Assembly: GCF_041821085.1 (NCBI RefSeq)
Contig: NZ_JBGUAZ010000004.1
Span: forward strand, 62,001 to 126,000
DNA length: 64,000 bases
Source: Natrinema sp. HArc-T2
GTDB lineage: Archaea > Halobacteriota > Halobacteria > Halobacteriales > Natrialbaceae
Reading direction: 5' to 3'
This document shows, piece after piece, positions 23,443 through 32,440 of the stretch; the stretch's first letter is position 1, and the number at the start of each line of letters is the position of its first letter. Both the position numbers and the translations under genes were made by a program. Under the pieces are notes generated by a model that saw nothing but the letters and a program-made list of their open reading frames with translations, did not search any database and was not told where the DNA came from.

Positions 23443-26103
23443 ATGAGCATGGACACGGCCGAACAGGACGAGCCGAGCCTCGAGGGTGGCTACGACCCCG
23501 AAGCCGTCGAATCGCGCTGGCAACAGCGCTGGGTCGACGCGGATGTCTACGCCTACGATGGCGACGAAAAGCAGGACCCGAACACGGTGTATGCGATCGA
23601 TACGCCACCACCGACGGTCTCGGGCAGCCTGCACATGGGCCACCTCTATGGCTCGACGCTCCAGGACTTCGCCGCCCGGTTTCAGCGGATGGCAGACGGC
23701 GACGTGCTTTTTCCCTTTGGCTACGACGACAACGGGATCGCAAGCGAACGGCTGACCGAAAAGGAACTGGACATTCGCCACCAGGACTACGAGCGCCGCG
23801 AGTTCCAGAATCTCTGTCGGGAGGTCTGTCAGGACTACGAGGCCGAGTTCACCGAGAAGATGCAGGCACTCGGCACCTCGATCGACTGGAACAACACCTA
23901 CAAGACGATCGAGCCGCGCGTCCAGCGCATCTCGCAGCTTTCGTTCCTCGATCTCTACGAGAAAGGGCGAGAGTACCGCAAGAAAGCGCCCGCGATCTGG
24001 TGTCCCGACTGTGAGACAGCCATCTCGCAAGTCGAGATGGAGGACATGGAGAAGGGGTCACACTTCAACGACATCGCATTCGAACTCGTCGGCGAGGACG
24101 CTCCCCGCGATGAGTTCGTCATCTCGACGACCCGTCCGGAACTCCTGCCGGCATGTGTCTCGGTGTTCGTCCACCCCGACGACGAGGAGAATCAGGATCT
24201 CGTCGACGAAACCGCTCGCATTCCGATCTTCGGCCACGAAGTGCCGATCATCGAAGACGAGCGCGTCGACATGGAGAAAGGCAGCGGCGTCGTGATGTGC
24301 TGTACCTTCGGTGACCAGAACGACATCGAGTGGTACCAGGCCCACGACCTGCCGCTGCGCGTGGCCATCGACGAGTCCGCGACGATGACCGACCTCGCCG
24401 GCGACTACGAGGGCATGTCCACCGAGGAAGCCCGCGAGGCCATCGTCGAGGACCTAGACGACGAAGGCTCCCTACGCGACCGCTGGGCGATCACCCACGC
24501 CGTGCAGGTCCACGAACGCTGTGACACGCCCGTCGAGTTCCGCGTCTCCAAGCAGTGGTACGTCGAAATCTTAGATCACAAAGACGAGTATCTCGAGGCC
24601 GGCCAGGAGATGGATTGGTACCCCGAGAAGATGTTCACTCGCTACCAGCACTGGATCGAGGGCCTCGAGTGGGACTGGCTGATCTCCCGCCAGCGCGACT
24701 CGGGCATCCCGTTCCCGGTCTGGTACTGTGAAGACTGCGACCACCCAATCATGGCCGAGCGCGAGGACCTGCCGGTCGATCCGCTCTCGGACGAGCCGCC
24801 GGTCGACGCGTGTCCGGAGTGTGGCCACGACGCGTTCGAGCCCGAAGAGGACGTCTTCGACACGTGGGCGACCTCCTCGCTGACCCCGCTGATCAACGCC
24901 GGCTGGGACTGGGATGCAGAGGCAGAGGAGTTCACGATGGACAACCCGGAACTCTACCCGTTCGACCTGCGTCCGCAGGGCCACGACATCATCTCGTTCT
25001 GGCTGTTCCACACCATCGTCAAGTGCTACGAGCACACTGGCGAGGTGCCCTTCGACGCGACGATGATCAACGGCCACGTTCTGGACGAGAACCGCGAGAA
25101 GATGTCCAAGTCGCGTGGCAACGTCGTCGAACCCGACGCGGTGCTCGCGGAGTACCCCGTCGACGCCGTCCGGTTCTGGGCCGCCAGCGCCGCCGTCGGC
25201 GACGACTTCCCGTATCAGGAGAAGGATCTGACGGCGGGCGAAAAACTCCTGCGCAAGCTCTGGAACGCCTCGAAGCTCGTCGACACGCTCGCGCCCGCTG
25301 ATCCCGACGAGCCCGCCGACCTCGAGGCCATCGACCGCTGGCTGCTCGCAGAACTCGACGATGCCATCGAGGATCTGACGGCCCATCTCGAGGCTTACGA
25401 GTTCGCGAAAGCCCGCGACCGCCTGCGGACGTTCTTCTGGAACACCTTCTGTGACGACTACCTCGAGATCGCCAAGACCCGCGAGGACAACCCCTCGACG
25501 CAGTACGCGCTGCGAACCGCACACCGAACCTTCCTCGAGCTGTGGGCGCCGTTCCTGCCCCACGTGACCGAGGAGATCTGGCAGGCGATCTACGTTGCCG
25601 ACGACGCGGCCCTCGAGACGAGCAGCATCCATGTCCGCGACTGGCCCGAACCGCAGGGCCACGAGGCCGACTTAGAGGCCGGCGAGACCGCCATGGAGGT
25701 CATCTCCGCGCTGCGTCGCTACAAGAGCGAGAACCAGTTGCCGCTGAACGCCGACCTCGAGTCGGTGTCGGTCTACGGCCCCGTCGAGGGCTTCGAGGAT
25801 GCCATCCAGAACGTGATGCACGTCCAGAAGCTCACCGTGCTCGAAGAGCAACCGGAGATCACGACCGAGGTCGCCAAAATCGATCTCGATTACTCGACGC
25901 TCGGGCCGAAGTTCGGCTCGAAGGTCGGCGAGATCGACGCCGGCATCGAGAGCGGCGACTACGAGATCGACGACGACGAAAACGTCCTGCGCGTCGCCGG
26001 CGAAGAACTCGAGGACGACTTATTCGAGGTCGAACTCGAGCGCACCTACTCCGGCGAGGGCGAGATGATCGAGACCGAATCGGCGGTCGTCATCCTCGAG
26101 TAA
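23443..26103 (+). CDS. valS: Valyl-tRNA synthetase
   Basis: An 886-residue class I aminoacyl-tRNA synthetase that charges tRNA(Val). The HIGH-type motif is HMGHLYGS near residue 64, preceded by PPTVSGSL. The KMSKS motif is REKMSKSRGN near residue 551. Between them lie the CP1 editing domain (about 190-380, with ISTTRPELLPACVSVFVHPDDE) and the zinc-binding cysteines (IWCPDCETAIS and YCEDCDHP...CPECGHDAF). The anticodon-binding region WLLAELDDAIEDLTAHLEAYEFAKARDRLRTFFW is at about 620-660. Length fits archaeal ValRS. ATG 23443 is preferred because upstream in-frame sequence is not conserved-looking; the leader region may contain regulation. Confidence 0.95.
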   Translation: MSMDTAEQDEPSLEGGYDPEAVESRWQQRWVDADVYAYDGDEKQDPNTVYAIDTPPPTVSGSLHMGHLYGSTLQDFAARFQRMADGDVLFPFGYDDNGIASERLTEKELDIRHQDYERREFQNLCREVCQDYEAEFTEKMQALGTSIDWNNTYKTIEPRVQRISQLSFLDLYEKGREYRKKAPAIWCPDCETAISQVEMEDMEKGSHFNDIAFELVGEDAPRDEFVISTTRPELLPACVSVFVHPDDEENQDLVDETARIPIFGHEVPIIEDERVDMEKGSGVVMCCTFGDQNDIEWYQAHDLPLRVAIDESATMTDLAGDYEGMSTEEAREAIVEDLDDEGSLRDRWAITHAVQVHERCDTPVEFRVSKQWYVEILDHKDEYLEAGQEMDWYPEKMFTRYQHWIEGLEWDWLISRQRDSGIPFPVWYCEDCDHPIMAEREDLPVDPLSDEPPVDACPECGHDAFEPEEDVFDTWATSSLTPLINAGWDWDAEAEEFTMDNPELYPFDLRPQGHDIISFWLFHTIVKCYEHTGEVPFDATMINGHVLDENREKMSKSRGNVVEPDAVLAEYPVDAVRFWAASAAVGDDFPYQEKDLTAGEKLLRKLWNASKLVDTLAPADPDEPADLEAIDRWLLAELDDAIEDLTAHLEAYEFAKARDRLRTFFWNTFCDDYLEIAKTREDNPSTQYALRTAHRTFLELWAPFLPHVTEEIWQAIYVADDAALETSSIHVRDWPEPQGHEADLEAGETAMEVISALRRYKSENQLPLNADLESVSVYGPVEGFEDAIQNVMHVQKLTVLEEQPEITTEVAKIDLDYSTLGPKFGSKVGEIDAGIESGDYEIDDDENVLRVAGEELEDDLFEVELERTYSGEGEMIETESAVVILE

Positions 26104-26306
26104 GTCGGTCGCCACCACTGGCAGACGAATCCGGTCCGCATCGTGGTCGCTTTCTGAACGGTCGTTTACTGTATCTCGTTGGTGTCTGAATTCCGTCCCA
26201 CCAGCAGAAAGGCTATAACTATCTCGGGCAATCTCGAGTCGTGCTCTGCTGAAGTCGAGACGAGCCGACGGGTTGGCCGCGCCGCGTAAGCCGAGTACAG
26301 AGCACC

Positions 26307-26672
26307 ATGAAGACAGATACATCGAACGCGACCCGCACGGACACTGACGACCGCCTCTCTCCGACCGTCATCTTCGAGCTGTTATGCGAGGACCATCGAC
26401 GGTACGCGCTGTCCTACCTCTCGCAGAAAGTTGGAGCGGTCAGTCTCGAGGAACTCATCGACTGGCTCGCCCACCGTGGCGGCGAGCAGGCGCCCGAACG
26501 GATCGACCGGCTCACCGTCGAGTTCCACCACAACCACCTCCGGGAACTCCTCGATGCGGGAGTCCTCCGATACGACGCCGAGGACGGGACAGTCGAGCGG
26601 CAGGCTGTGGCCCGCTCGCTGGATCCGTACCTCGAGCTTGCGACCGACGACGACCTGTCGCTGGCGGAGTGA
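26307..26672 (+). CDS. Small winged-helix protein (DUF7344-like)
   Basis: A 121-residue protein with one winged-helix domain (about 17-110): LSPTVIFELLCEDHRRYALSYLSQKVGAVSLEELIDWLAH...RLTVEFHHNHLRELLDAGVLRYDAEDGTVERQ. The pattern 'DHRRYALSYLSQ...HHNHLRELLDAGVLRYD' is typical of a very numerous haloarchaeal regulator family (DUF7344, name from memory). It is probably a DNA-binding regulator, autonomous and without a sensor domain. Its stop is 10 bases from the stop of the convergent DUF1405 gene. Target genes are unknown. Confidence 0.75.
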   Translation: MKTDTSNATRTDTDDRLSPTVIFELLCEDHRRYALSYLSQKVGAVSLEELIDWLAHRGGEQAPERIDRLTVEFHHNHLRELLDAGVLRYDAEDGTVERQAVARSLDPYLELATDDDLSLAE

Positions 26673-26681
26673 CCCAAGCGG

Positions 26682-27395
26682 TTAGGGCCGATTCCGGACC
26701 GCCTCGCACTTTTTCACCCGGATCGTGAGCGCGAGAAACAGCGCGAGCAGCACGAGCGAAACCTCGCCAGCAGCGATGACACCCAGCGCGTCGGCCTCGA
26801 GGAACATGCCCGCGTCACGCGCGACCGGGATGATCGTGTGGTGGGGTTCGCCGACGACAGGGACGAAGTAGTCGACGATCAGGTTACTCCAGTACCAGCC
26901 GGCGGCGACGGCGACGGCCCAGACAGGAAAATCACTGATCCGGTAGAGGACCAGCGCCTGCACGACCATCCCGAGGTGGCTCCAGAACAGGAAGTTGTAC
27001 ATCAGCGGGGAGAGATACGTGTAGGACTCGGCGAACGCAAGCAGCGTGTAGGGCGTCCACAGGCCGAGGACGATGTTCCCGAAAAAGGCGAGTGCAGTGA
27101 GCCATGGCTGTTCGCGGCCCAGCTTCCAGCAAGCGATCGCCAGCGCGATAAACAGCGTCGCGAGCGGGCTGTCGGGCACCCACGGCCACAGCACTGCCGT
27201 CGTTTCGGCGAACTGCCCCGAGTAGTACCAGAAGCCAAAGGCCGTCCCCACGAGGTTGATCGCCACGATAAGCCACGCGAACCGCAGTCCCAGGTCCTCG
27301 AGCGTCGTCGGTACCGGCGTGAGATACGACGGGAGCGACTCGCCGTCGTCGCGCTCGCGGTCGGATAGCTGACCACTCGAGGTCGGCACAGTCAT
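26682..27395 (-). CDS. DUF1405 membrane protein
   Basis: A 237-residue protein with about six or seven transmembrane helices (from residue 38 to 228). Recognisable segments are LVGTAFGFWYYSGQFAETTAVLWPWVPDSPLATLFIALAIACWKLG, FGNIVLGLWTPYTLLAF and LMYNFLFWSHLGMVVQALVLY, which fit the DUF1405 (YpjA-type) family found in Bacillus and haloarchaea. The motif WYWSNLIVDYFVPVVGEPHHTIIP near residue 165 is also conserved there. No function is established. It is divergent from the acetoacetate-decarboxylase-like gene, with about 100 bases between the starts. Confidence 0.8.
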   Translation of the reverse strand: MTVPTSSGQLSDRERDDGESLPSYLTPVPTTLEDLGLRFAWLIVAINLVGTAFGFWYYSGQFAETTAVLWPWVPDSPLATLFIALAIACWKLGREQPWLTALAFFGNIVLGLWTPYTLLAFAESYTYLSPLMYNFLFWSHLGMVVQALVLYRISDFPVWAVAVAAGWYWSNLIVDYFVPVVGEPHHTIIPVARDAGMFLEADALGVIAAGEVSLVLLALFLALTIRVKKCEAVRNRP

Positions 27396-27494
27396 TGTCC
27401 AGCGCGACGGACGGGACCTGCAAAACAGTAGCGGTTATCGCTGCCTGCAGTCGTGACCCCTATCACTACGACCGCCCCGCTCGTACCGTCGGCT

Positions 27495-28256
27495 ATGACC
27501 ACTGCCGAACAACGGTCTCGAACACGGCTGTCGACCGGCCACGCGGTTACCCTCCCACTCGAGCTATCGCTCGCGATGGGTGGCGTCGTCGTTCCCGCCC
27601 GCCGGAGTCGCCTCGAGGCGATCCTGCCGGACGGACTCTCGTCGCTTGCGATCGCCCCCGGAATCGGCTGTGTCGCACTCGTCGGGATTCAGTATCACCG
27701 AGTGGGTCGCAGCGAGCGAGACGCGACGGGGCTCGAGCCCTACGACGAGTTCGCAGTCATCATCCCGGCGGTCTACGGAAGCCGAACGAACGTTCCACTC
27801 GCACAGCTCGCAGATGGCGAGATCGGCGGCTACGTCCACTGGCTGCCGGTGACGACCGAGCCCGCGGTCGCGCTTGGCCGCGAGCTCTGGGGGTACCCCA
27901 AGGAACGAACCGCCGTGACGGTGACTGACGGACCGAACGGGGTCCGTGCCGTCGTCTCCGGTGGGCGGTACGGTAACCGTGAGACCGTCCGGCTTGAGGT
28001 TTCTCGCCCGCAAGCCAGCGTGCGAGACCGCGACTGGACGCTGGCGAGCTACACGACGAAAGCGGGGACGCTTCTGCGGACGCCGGTCCAGATTCAGGGC
28101 GACGCGGCGATCGGAATCGGCCCGTCCGTCGGCACGACCCTCGAGGTTCCACCGGACCTGACACGGGAACTGGGACTGTGGCGACGACCGCTCGCTCGGC
28201 TGTACGGCTCGCGCGTTCGGGCGCGCCTACTCGAGGGTGAGAGGATGACCGAGTGA
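27495..28256 (+). CDS. Acetoacetate decarboxylase family protein
   Basis: A 253-residue protein of the acetoacetate decarboxylase fold. Typical segments are LPLELSLAMGGVVVPARRSRLEAILPDGL, YDEFAVIIPAVY, and GGYVHWLPVTTEPAVALGRELWGYPKERTAVTV, where GRE(x)2GYPK contains the lysine equivalent to the Schiff-base lysine region. The C-terminal part (LRTPVQIQGDAAIGIGPSVGTTLEVPPDL) completes the beta cone. Many family members are not true decarboxylases but aldolase- or cyclase-like enzymes, so the reaction is unknown. ATG 27495 was preferred over one 14 codons upstream since it begins the conserved-looking region. Confidence 0.75.
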   Translation: MTTAEQRSRTRLSTGHAVTLPLELSLAMGGVVVPARRSRLEAILPDGLSSLAIAPGIGCVALVGIQYHRVGRSERDATGLEPYDEFAVIIPAVYGSRTNVPLAQLADGEIGGYVHWLPVTTEPAVALGRELWGYPKERTAVTVTDGPNGVRAVVSGGRYGNRETVRLEVSRPQASVRDRDWTLASYTTKAGTLLRTPVQIQGDAAIGIGPSVGTTLEVPPDLTRELGLWRRPLARLYGSRVRARLLEGERMTE

Positions 28257-28380
28257 TACTACTTGATGAATCACGAGGGCGATACTGGCTCCTGCGGGCA
28301 TCTCGTAGCCGATTTCGGACGCTGCGGCCAGACAGGCACCAAAGAACACGCGTAAGTGCGGTGGCTCCTAACCGCGCAGT

Positions 28381-29289
28381 ATGGCCGAGAACACTGATCT
28401 CGAGGAACTGCGACGCGGAACCGATCTCGTCAAGCGCGGTTTCGCACGGATGCAGAAAGGCGGCGTCATCATGGACGTCGTCGACCCCGAACAGGCCCGT
28501 ATCGCCGAAGAAGCCGGCGCAGTCGCCGTGATGGCGCTGGAAGCCGTCCCCGCGGACATTCGCAAACGCGGCGGCGTCGCCCGGATGGCAGACCCCGCAG
28601 ACGTCGAGGAGATCGTCAACTCCGTTTCGATCCCCGTCATGGGCAAATCCCGGATCGGCCACACGAAGGAGGCCCAGATCCTGGAAGCCGTCGGCGTGGA
28701 CATGATCGACGAAAGCGAGGTCCTCACGCCCGCGGACGACGCCTATCACATCGACAAGCGCGACTTTACCGCGCCCTTTGTCTGTGGCGCGCGCAACCTC
28801 GGCGAAGCCCTGCGCCGGATCGACGAGGGCGCGGCGATGATCCGTACCAAAGGCGAGGCCGGCACCGGCGACGTCAACCAGGCCGTCCACCACCAGCGGA
28901 CGATCAAAGGCGCAATCCGCAAACTCGAGGGCATGAGCCACGAGGAACGCGAGGCCTACGCTCGCGAGATCGAGGCACCCGCAGACCTGGTCCACGAGAC
29001 TGCCGAGATGGGCCGGCTGCCGGTCGTGAACTTCGCTGCAGGTGGCATCGCGACGCCAGCCGACGCCGCGCTGATGATGCACCACGAGTGTGACGGCATC
29101 TTCGTGGGCAGCGGGATCTTCGGCGCGGAGAACCCGCCGGAGATGGCCGAAGCGATCGTCGAGGCAACGAACAACTGGGACGACCCCGAGGCGCTCGCGG
29201 AGATCTCGAAGAACCTCGGCAAGAGCATGAAAGGCGACGCGAACGTCGACCTGCCCGAGGAAGAGAAACTGCAGGGTCGCGGCGTCTAA
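28381..29289 (+). CDS. pdxS: Pyridoxal 5'-phosphate synthase subunit PdxS
   Basis: A 302-residue (beta/alpha)8 enzyme that makes pyridoxal 5'-phosphate from ribose 5-phosphate, glyceraldehyde 3-phosphate and ammonia supplied by PdxT. Family landmarks are all present: [36 protein letters not shown], the catalytic Lys region [65 protein letters not shown] and the phosphate site [17 protein letters not shown]...FVGSGIF. Length is normal. The glutaminase PdxT is not in the window, as is usual when the two are unlinked in haloarchaea. A TATA-like GCGTAAGTG lies about 30 bases before the start. Confidence 0.96.
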   Translation: MAENTDLEELRRGTDLVKRGFARMQKGGVIMDVVDPEQARIAEEAGAVAVMALEAVPADIRKRGGVARMADPADVEEIVNSVSIPVMGKSRIGHTKEAQILEAVGVDMIDESEVLTPADDAYHIDKRDFTAPFVCGARNLGEALRRIDEGAAMIRTKGEAGTGDVNQAVHHQRTIKGAIRKLEGMSHEEREAYAREIEAPADLVHETAEMGRLPVVNFAAGGIATPADAALMMHHECDGIFVGSGIFGAENPPEMAEAIVEATNNWDDPEALAEISKNLGKSMKGDANVDLPEEEKLQGRGV

Positions 29290-29382
29290 CTCGGCGTCCG
29301 AGAACGACGGATCGTTCGAACGCGACGTCTTACCGCTGTTTTCGCTTGCATGCCGTGAGGCAACAGCGTGGCACCAACGACC

Positions 29383-30906
29383 TTAGTCGCCGAGTTCGGC
29401 CTCGTATGCGGTGACCGTCGCGTACGGAACGCGTGGTCCAGCGCCGGGGATGTACTCGAGGGTCGTGAGACTGCCATCACCCTGAATCTCGACGGCGGCG
29501 CTCCCGAGTTTGACCTCGTCGCCAACGACGGTTCCGACGATCGTCGGATTTCCGTTGAGCGTCACGGTCGACTCCGGTGCGTAGAGTAGCGCGTTGATCT
29601 CCGGCGTTCCGCTTGCCGTCTGCACGGCAGAGTCTGAGGAGAAGACCAGTCGTGTCTGCGAGGCGTTGGAGGGGTTTCCAATCACGGCGTTTCCCTGAAC
29701 GTCGAAGCCAGTGTCGGCGTAGATCGTGAGGTCGTTACTGCCCGTAACACTGAGGTTGCCGTTTCCGGACGGCGGATCGAACGAATCCCGGACCACGATG
29801 TCTATATCTCCAGTAGACGTATCGAAGTGGTGACTGTTGTTAATTTCCTTGACGCAGTGTACCCCGGACCGGGTTACAGTTTCGTTTAATGTCCCGAACT
29901 CGTCGCATGCCTCGAGCGCACGATCGACTTCTTCGTCTGCCGACGGGTAGTCGTAGTTTTCGTGAGAGATCGTACCGTTGACCATCGAGTCGTCGATGGT
30001 GATGGTGCCGGCTCTTACGTCCCCGTCGATGAGGTGTTTCTCCGAGTTTCCGCTGGGGTTGGCCGTGACTGTTTCGCCGATAACGGCACCGCCGAGGCTT
30101 CTGCCGTTCTCCGGAGTGAGCAGCTGGATTTGAACGCGCTGTGGCTTGCCCTCTTCACAACTCTCAGTCACGCTCCCCTCGAGCGAGTCTGTGAGTTCCC
30201 GTTCCCACGCATTGCAGTACGCGCTCTCGATGGCAATCCGAACCGCGACGCCCGCCCGTGTTCGGTTCGACCGACCGTCGAGATCAACCTGCTCCGGGGT
30301 AGCCGCTCGTCGGACGGTTCCATCGACGGCATTCCCCCTGACCCGACTGCCGTCGAGGCGCACGATTGGGAACGTAAGCGTTCCGTTCCGATACTCGATC
30401 CCGGGTTCGGAGACCGTCGTGGACCCAACACCGTCAGTTCGCCAGACACCACCGCCCTGATAGGCGACTTCTGTGTCACCGTTGACGTACGCCAGCGTTC
30501 CGAGCGATTCGTTGTACAACACTTCAGTCCCTCCTGAGTCGGTGTCGCGGGTAATAGTGACACGACCAGCCTCGTCCCGCATGGCGACGTGACCGCGATC
30601 GAACGGGCCGAGCGACACGTCCGACGGACTACGTCCAGTGGCAACAGTCGTCTTGGTATCGTGGGTGAACTCGAGCAACGAGTGTTCGGCGTGTTCGATC
30701 TCGGCAGCAGACTCGTAGGCCTCGAGGCCGCTCGCGCCGAACAGTAACACGACGGCAATTCCTGCGACAACGATCCCGACGAGCAATACGACGCCGAGAA
30801 GGTGTGTCTGTGCCCGCTGACGATCCGTCGGTGGGCGCGCCGACCGGTCCGCTGATTCGTCTCCCTGCTGTTCCCCGGCCCGTAGCGCGTCAAGCACCCA
30901 CCGCAT
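29383..30906 (-). CDS. Type IV pilin-like surface protein (DUF7289-type)
   Basis: A 507-residue protein with an N-terminal pilin-like or Flp-like signal: RQRAQTHLLGVVLLVGIVVAGIAVVLLFGASGLEAYESA (about 28-66). A charged segment is followed by one long hydrophobic helix, as in archaeal type IV pilin-like proteins of the DUF7289 family (name from memory). The large external part is beta-rich, with Asn-X-Ser/Thr sequons (YNESLG, RNGTL, SNRT, VNGTISHENY, LNETV) suited to N-glycosylation. The C-terminal third contains repeats such as LTIYADTGFDVQGNAVIGNPSN and LLYAPESTVTLNGNPTIVGTVVGDEVKLG, a polymer-forming-like right-handed beta pattern. Probably a cell-surface protein; function unknown. Confidence 0.75.
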   Translation of the reverse strand: MRWVLDALRAGEQQGDESADRSARPPTDRQRAQTHLLGVVLLVGIVVAGIAVVLLFGASGLEAYESAAEIEHAEHSLLEFTHDTKTTVATGRSPSDVSLGPFDRGHVAMRDEAGRVTITRDTDSGGTEVLYNESLGTLAYVNGDTEVAYQGGGVWRTDGVGSTTVSEPGIEYRNGTLTFPIVRLDGSRVRGNAVDGTVRRAATPEQVDLDGRSNRTRAGVAVRIAIESAYCNAWERELTDSLEGSVTESCEEGKPQRVQIQLLTPENGRSLGGAVIGETVTANPSGNSEKHLIDGDVRAGTITIDDSMVNGTISHENYDYPSADEEVDRALEACDEFGTLNETVTRSGVHCVKEINNSHHFDTSTGDIDIVVRDSFDPPSGNGNLSVTGSNDLTIYADTGFDVQGNAVIGNPSNASQTRLVFSSDSAVQTASGTPEINALLYAPESTVTLNGNPTIVGTVVGDEVKLGSAAVEIQGDGSLTTLEYIPGAGPRVPYATVTAYEAELGD

Positions 30907-31022
30907 ACGGGCACCGATTCCTGACTATCACGGATAGTTATCAATCGAGATACGCAGCGTAACAGCCGACCTAACGGGGAGTAGGGGCTTGTTACGGCGG
31001 ATAGCCGGGTCGTCGACGGGGG

Positions 31023-31361
31023 TTAGGATCGAGCGATCACCGTGAGAGCGATCGAAAGAACCAGCAGGTACGTCACCAGCGCACCGATCCCCGCCGAGAG
31101 CAGCCGCGACGGTGCGACGGCAATGCCGACACCGACGATCACGAACGCGCCCACGAGCGTTCCGACCTGGACGGTCGGTCGCTCCCAATACTGACGGACG
31201 AGTTCACTGTGGCGGAACGCGATCGCCTCGAACAAGAGCGTTCCCAGACCACCGAGCGCAACCGAGGGGACCGACAGCGGCGCGCCCGCGGCGAGGAGGC
31301 CGCCGCCGAACGTCGCCAGTGCAATCACTGCAAGGACGCCATCGGTTACTACTCGATCCAT
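31023..31361 (-). CDS. Small four-helix membrane protein
   Basis: A 112-residue protein that is nearly all hydrophobic: helices at about 5-22 (VLAVIALATFGGGLLAAG), 25-45 (SVALGGLGTLLFEAIAF), 62-82 (VGTLVGAFVIVGVGIAVAP) and 87-110 (AGIGALVTYLLVLSIALTVIA), with one hydrophilic loop RHSELVRQYWERP between the second and third. No family is recognised with certainty. It is 77 bases downstream of thrB in the same direction and could share its transcript. ATG 31361 begins just before the first helix. Function unknown. Confidence 0.65.
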   Translation of the reverse strand: MDRVVTDGVLAVIALATFGGGLLAAGAPLSVPSVALGGLGTLLFEAIAFRHSELVRQYWERPTVQVGTLVGAFVIVGVGIAVAPSRLLSAGIGALVTYLLVLSIALTVIARS

Positions 31362-31438
31362 ATCGTCGGTTGAATCACATTGACGGCGCAATCACGAACG
31401 GATTGCGGTTGCGACGGAAAACAGGGACGACCGACAGG

Positions 31439-32317
31439 TCAGCGATATAGCTGTGCGCCGTCGCCGACGGTCGTCTGGTAGGCCCGGCTTTCGACGCCGA
31501 CCGCGTCGAAGGCGTCGACCATTGCCGCGGCAATCGCCCGCTGGTCACGACGGTGACAAACTGCCAGCACGCCCGGCCCAGCACCGCTTACGGTCACGCC
31601 GGTCGCACCTGCCTCGAGGGCGGCCTCGCGAACCCGGTCGTAGCCATCGATGAGTTTGGTGCGCTCGGGCGTGACGATGGCGTCGTTCATCCCCCGCCCG
31701 ACGAGGTCGGGATCGTCTCGGGTCATTCCAACAGTGAGCGTGGCGGCGTTGCCGACGGTGTCGACGACCTTCGAAAGTGGGGCCGAGTCGGGGACGACGC
31801 CGCGCGCGTCGCGCGTCGACACGGATATTTCGGGGAGGCACGCGACGACGGGGACGGAAGCGTCGACCTGCGTGACGCCATCGTCGGTGACGACGGTAAA
31901 CCCGCCGAGTAGCGCAGGCGCGACGTTGTCGGCGTGTGCCTCGCCGGAGACGAGCGCTTCGCCCTCGGCGGCGATGGGGACGAGTTCCTCCCGCGAGCGA
32001 CCGCGATCGTAGAGGGCGTTGAGCGCAACGGCGGCGGCAGCCGCGCTCGCGGCCGACGAGCCAAGCCCCGAAGAGGGCCGGACGCCTTTGTCGATCCGGA
32101 TTTGTGCCGGGGCGTCCAGCGCCTCGGCGACCGCGCCAACGGTGTTCTTGGCTGGGTCTTCCGGGATATACTCGCTGCCGGCTCCCGTAACCGTAATCGT
32201 CGTTTCCGGGGCGCGCTCGACCCGAATCACGTCGGCGGGCGTCCCGAGAGCAACGCCGAAGACGTCGAAGCCACTCCCGAGGTTCGCACTCGTCGCCGGT
32301 GCCCGCACGGTGAGCAT
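31439..32317 (-). CDS. thrB: Homoserine kinase
   Basis: A 292-residue GHMP kinase that phosphorylates homoserine to O-phosphohomoserine for threonine synthesis. The N-terminus MLTVRAPATSANLGSGFDVFGVAL and the ATP-binding motif RPSSGLGSSAASAAAAAVALNALY are diagnostic for ThrB. The segment SGEAHADNVAPALLGGFTVV and the C-terminal motif GATGVTVSGAGPGVLAVC match the GHMP family. Length is normal. The start at 32317 fits the conserved N-terminus. It is followed, 77 bases on, by a small membrane-protein gene and preceded by the Htr gene in the opposite order (same strand, upstream). Confidence 0.93.
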   Translation of the reverse strand: MLTVRAPATSANLGSGFDVFGVALGTPADVIRVERAPETTITVTGAGSEYIPEDPAKNTVGAVAEALDAPAQIRIDKGVRPSSGLGSSAASAAAAAVALNALYDRGRSREELVPIAAEGEALVSGEAHADNVAPALLGGFTVVTDDGVTQVDASVPVVACLPEISVSTRDARGVVPDSAPLSKVVDTVGNAATLTVGMTRDDPDLVGRGMNDAIVTPERTKLIDGYDRVREAALEAGATGVTVSGAGPGVLAVCHRRDQRAIAAAMVDAFDAVGVESRAYQTTVGDGAQLYR

Positions 32318-32440
32318 GCCGATTCCTTTCAAGACGGCAGTCAAAAAGGTAGCGAACGAAGACGGCGCGAGGCGCAGATCGACGGCACCACGAGGCCGCG
32401 CCGTGTGTCGACGGCGGTCAGCTACCGGTGCTCGAGCCGA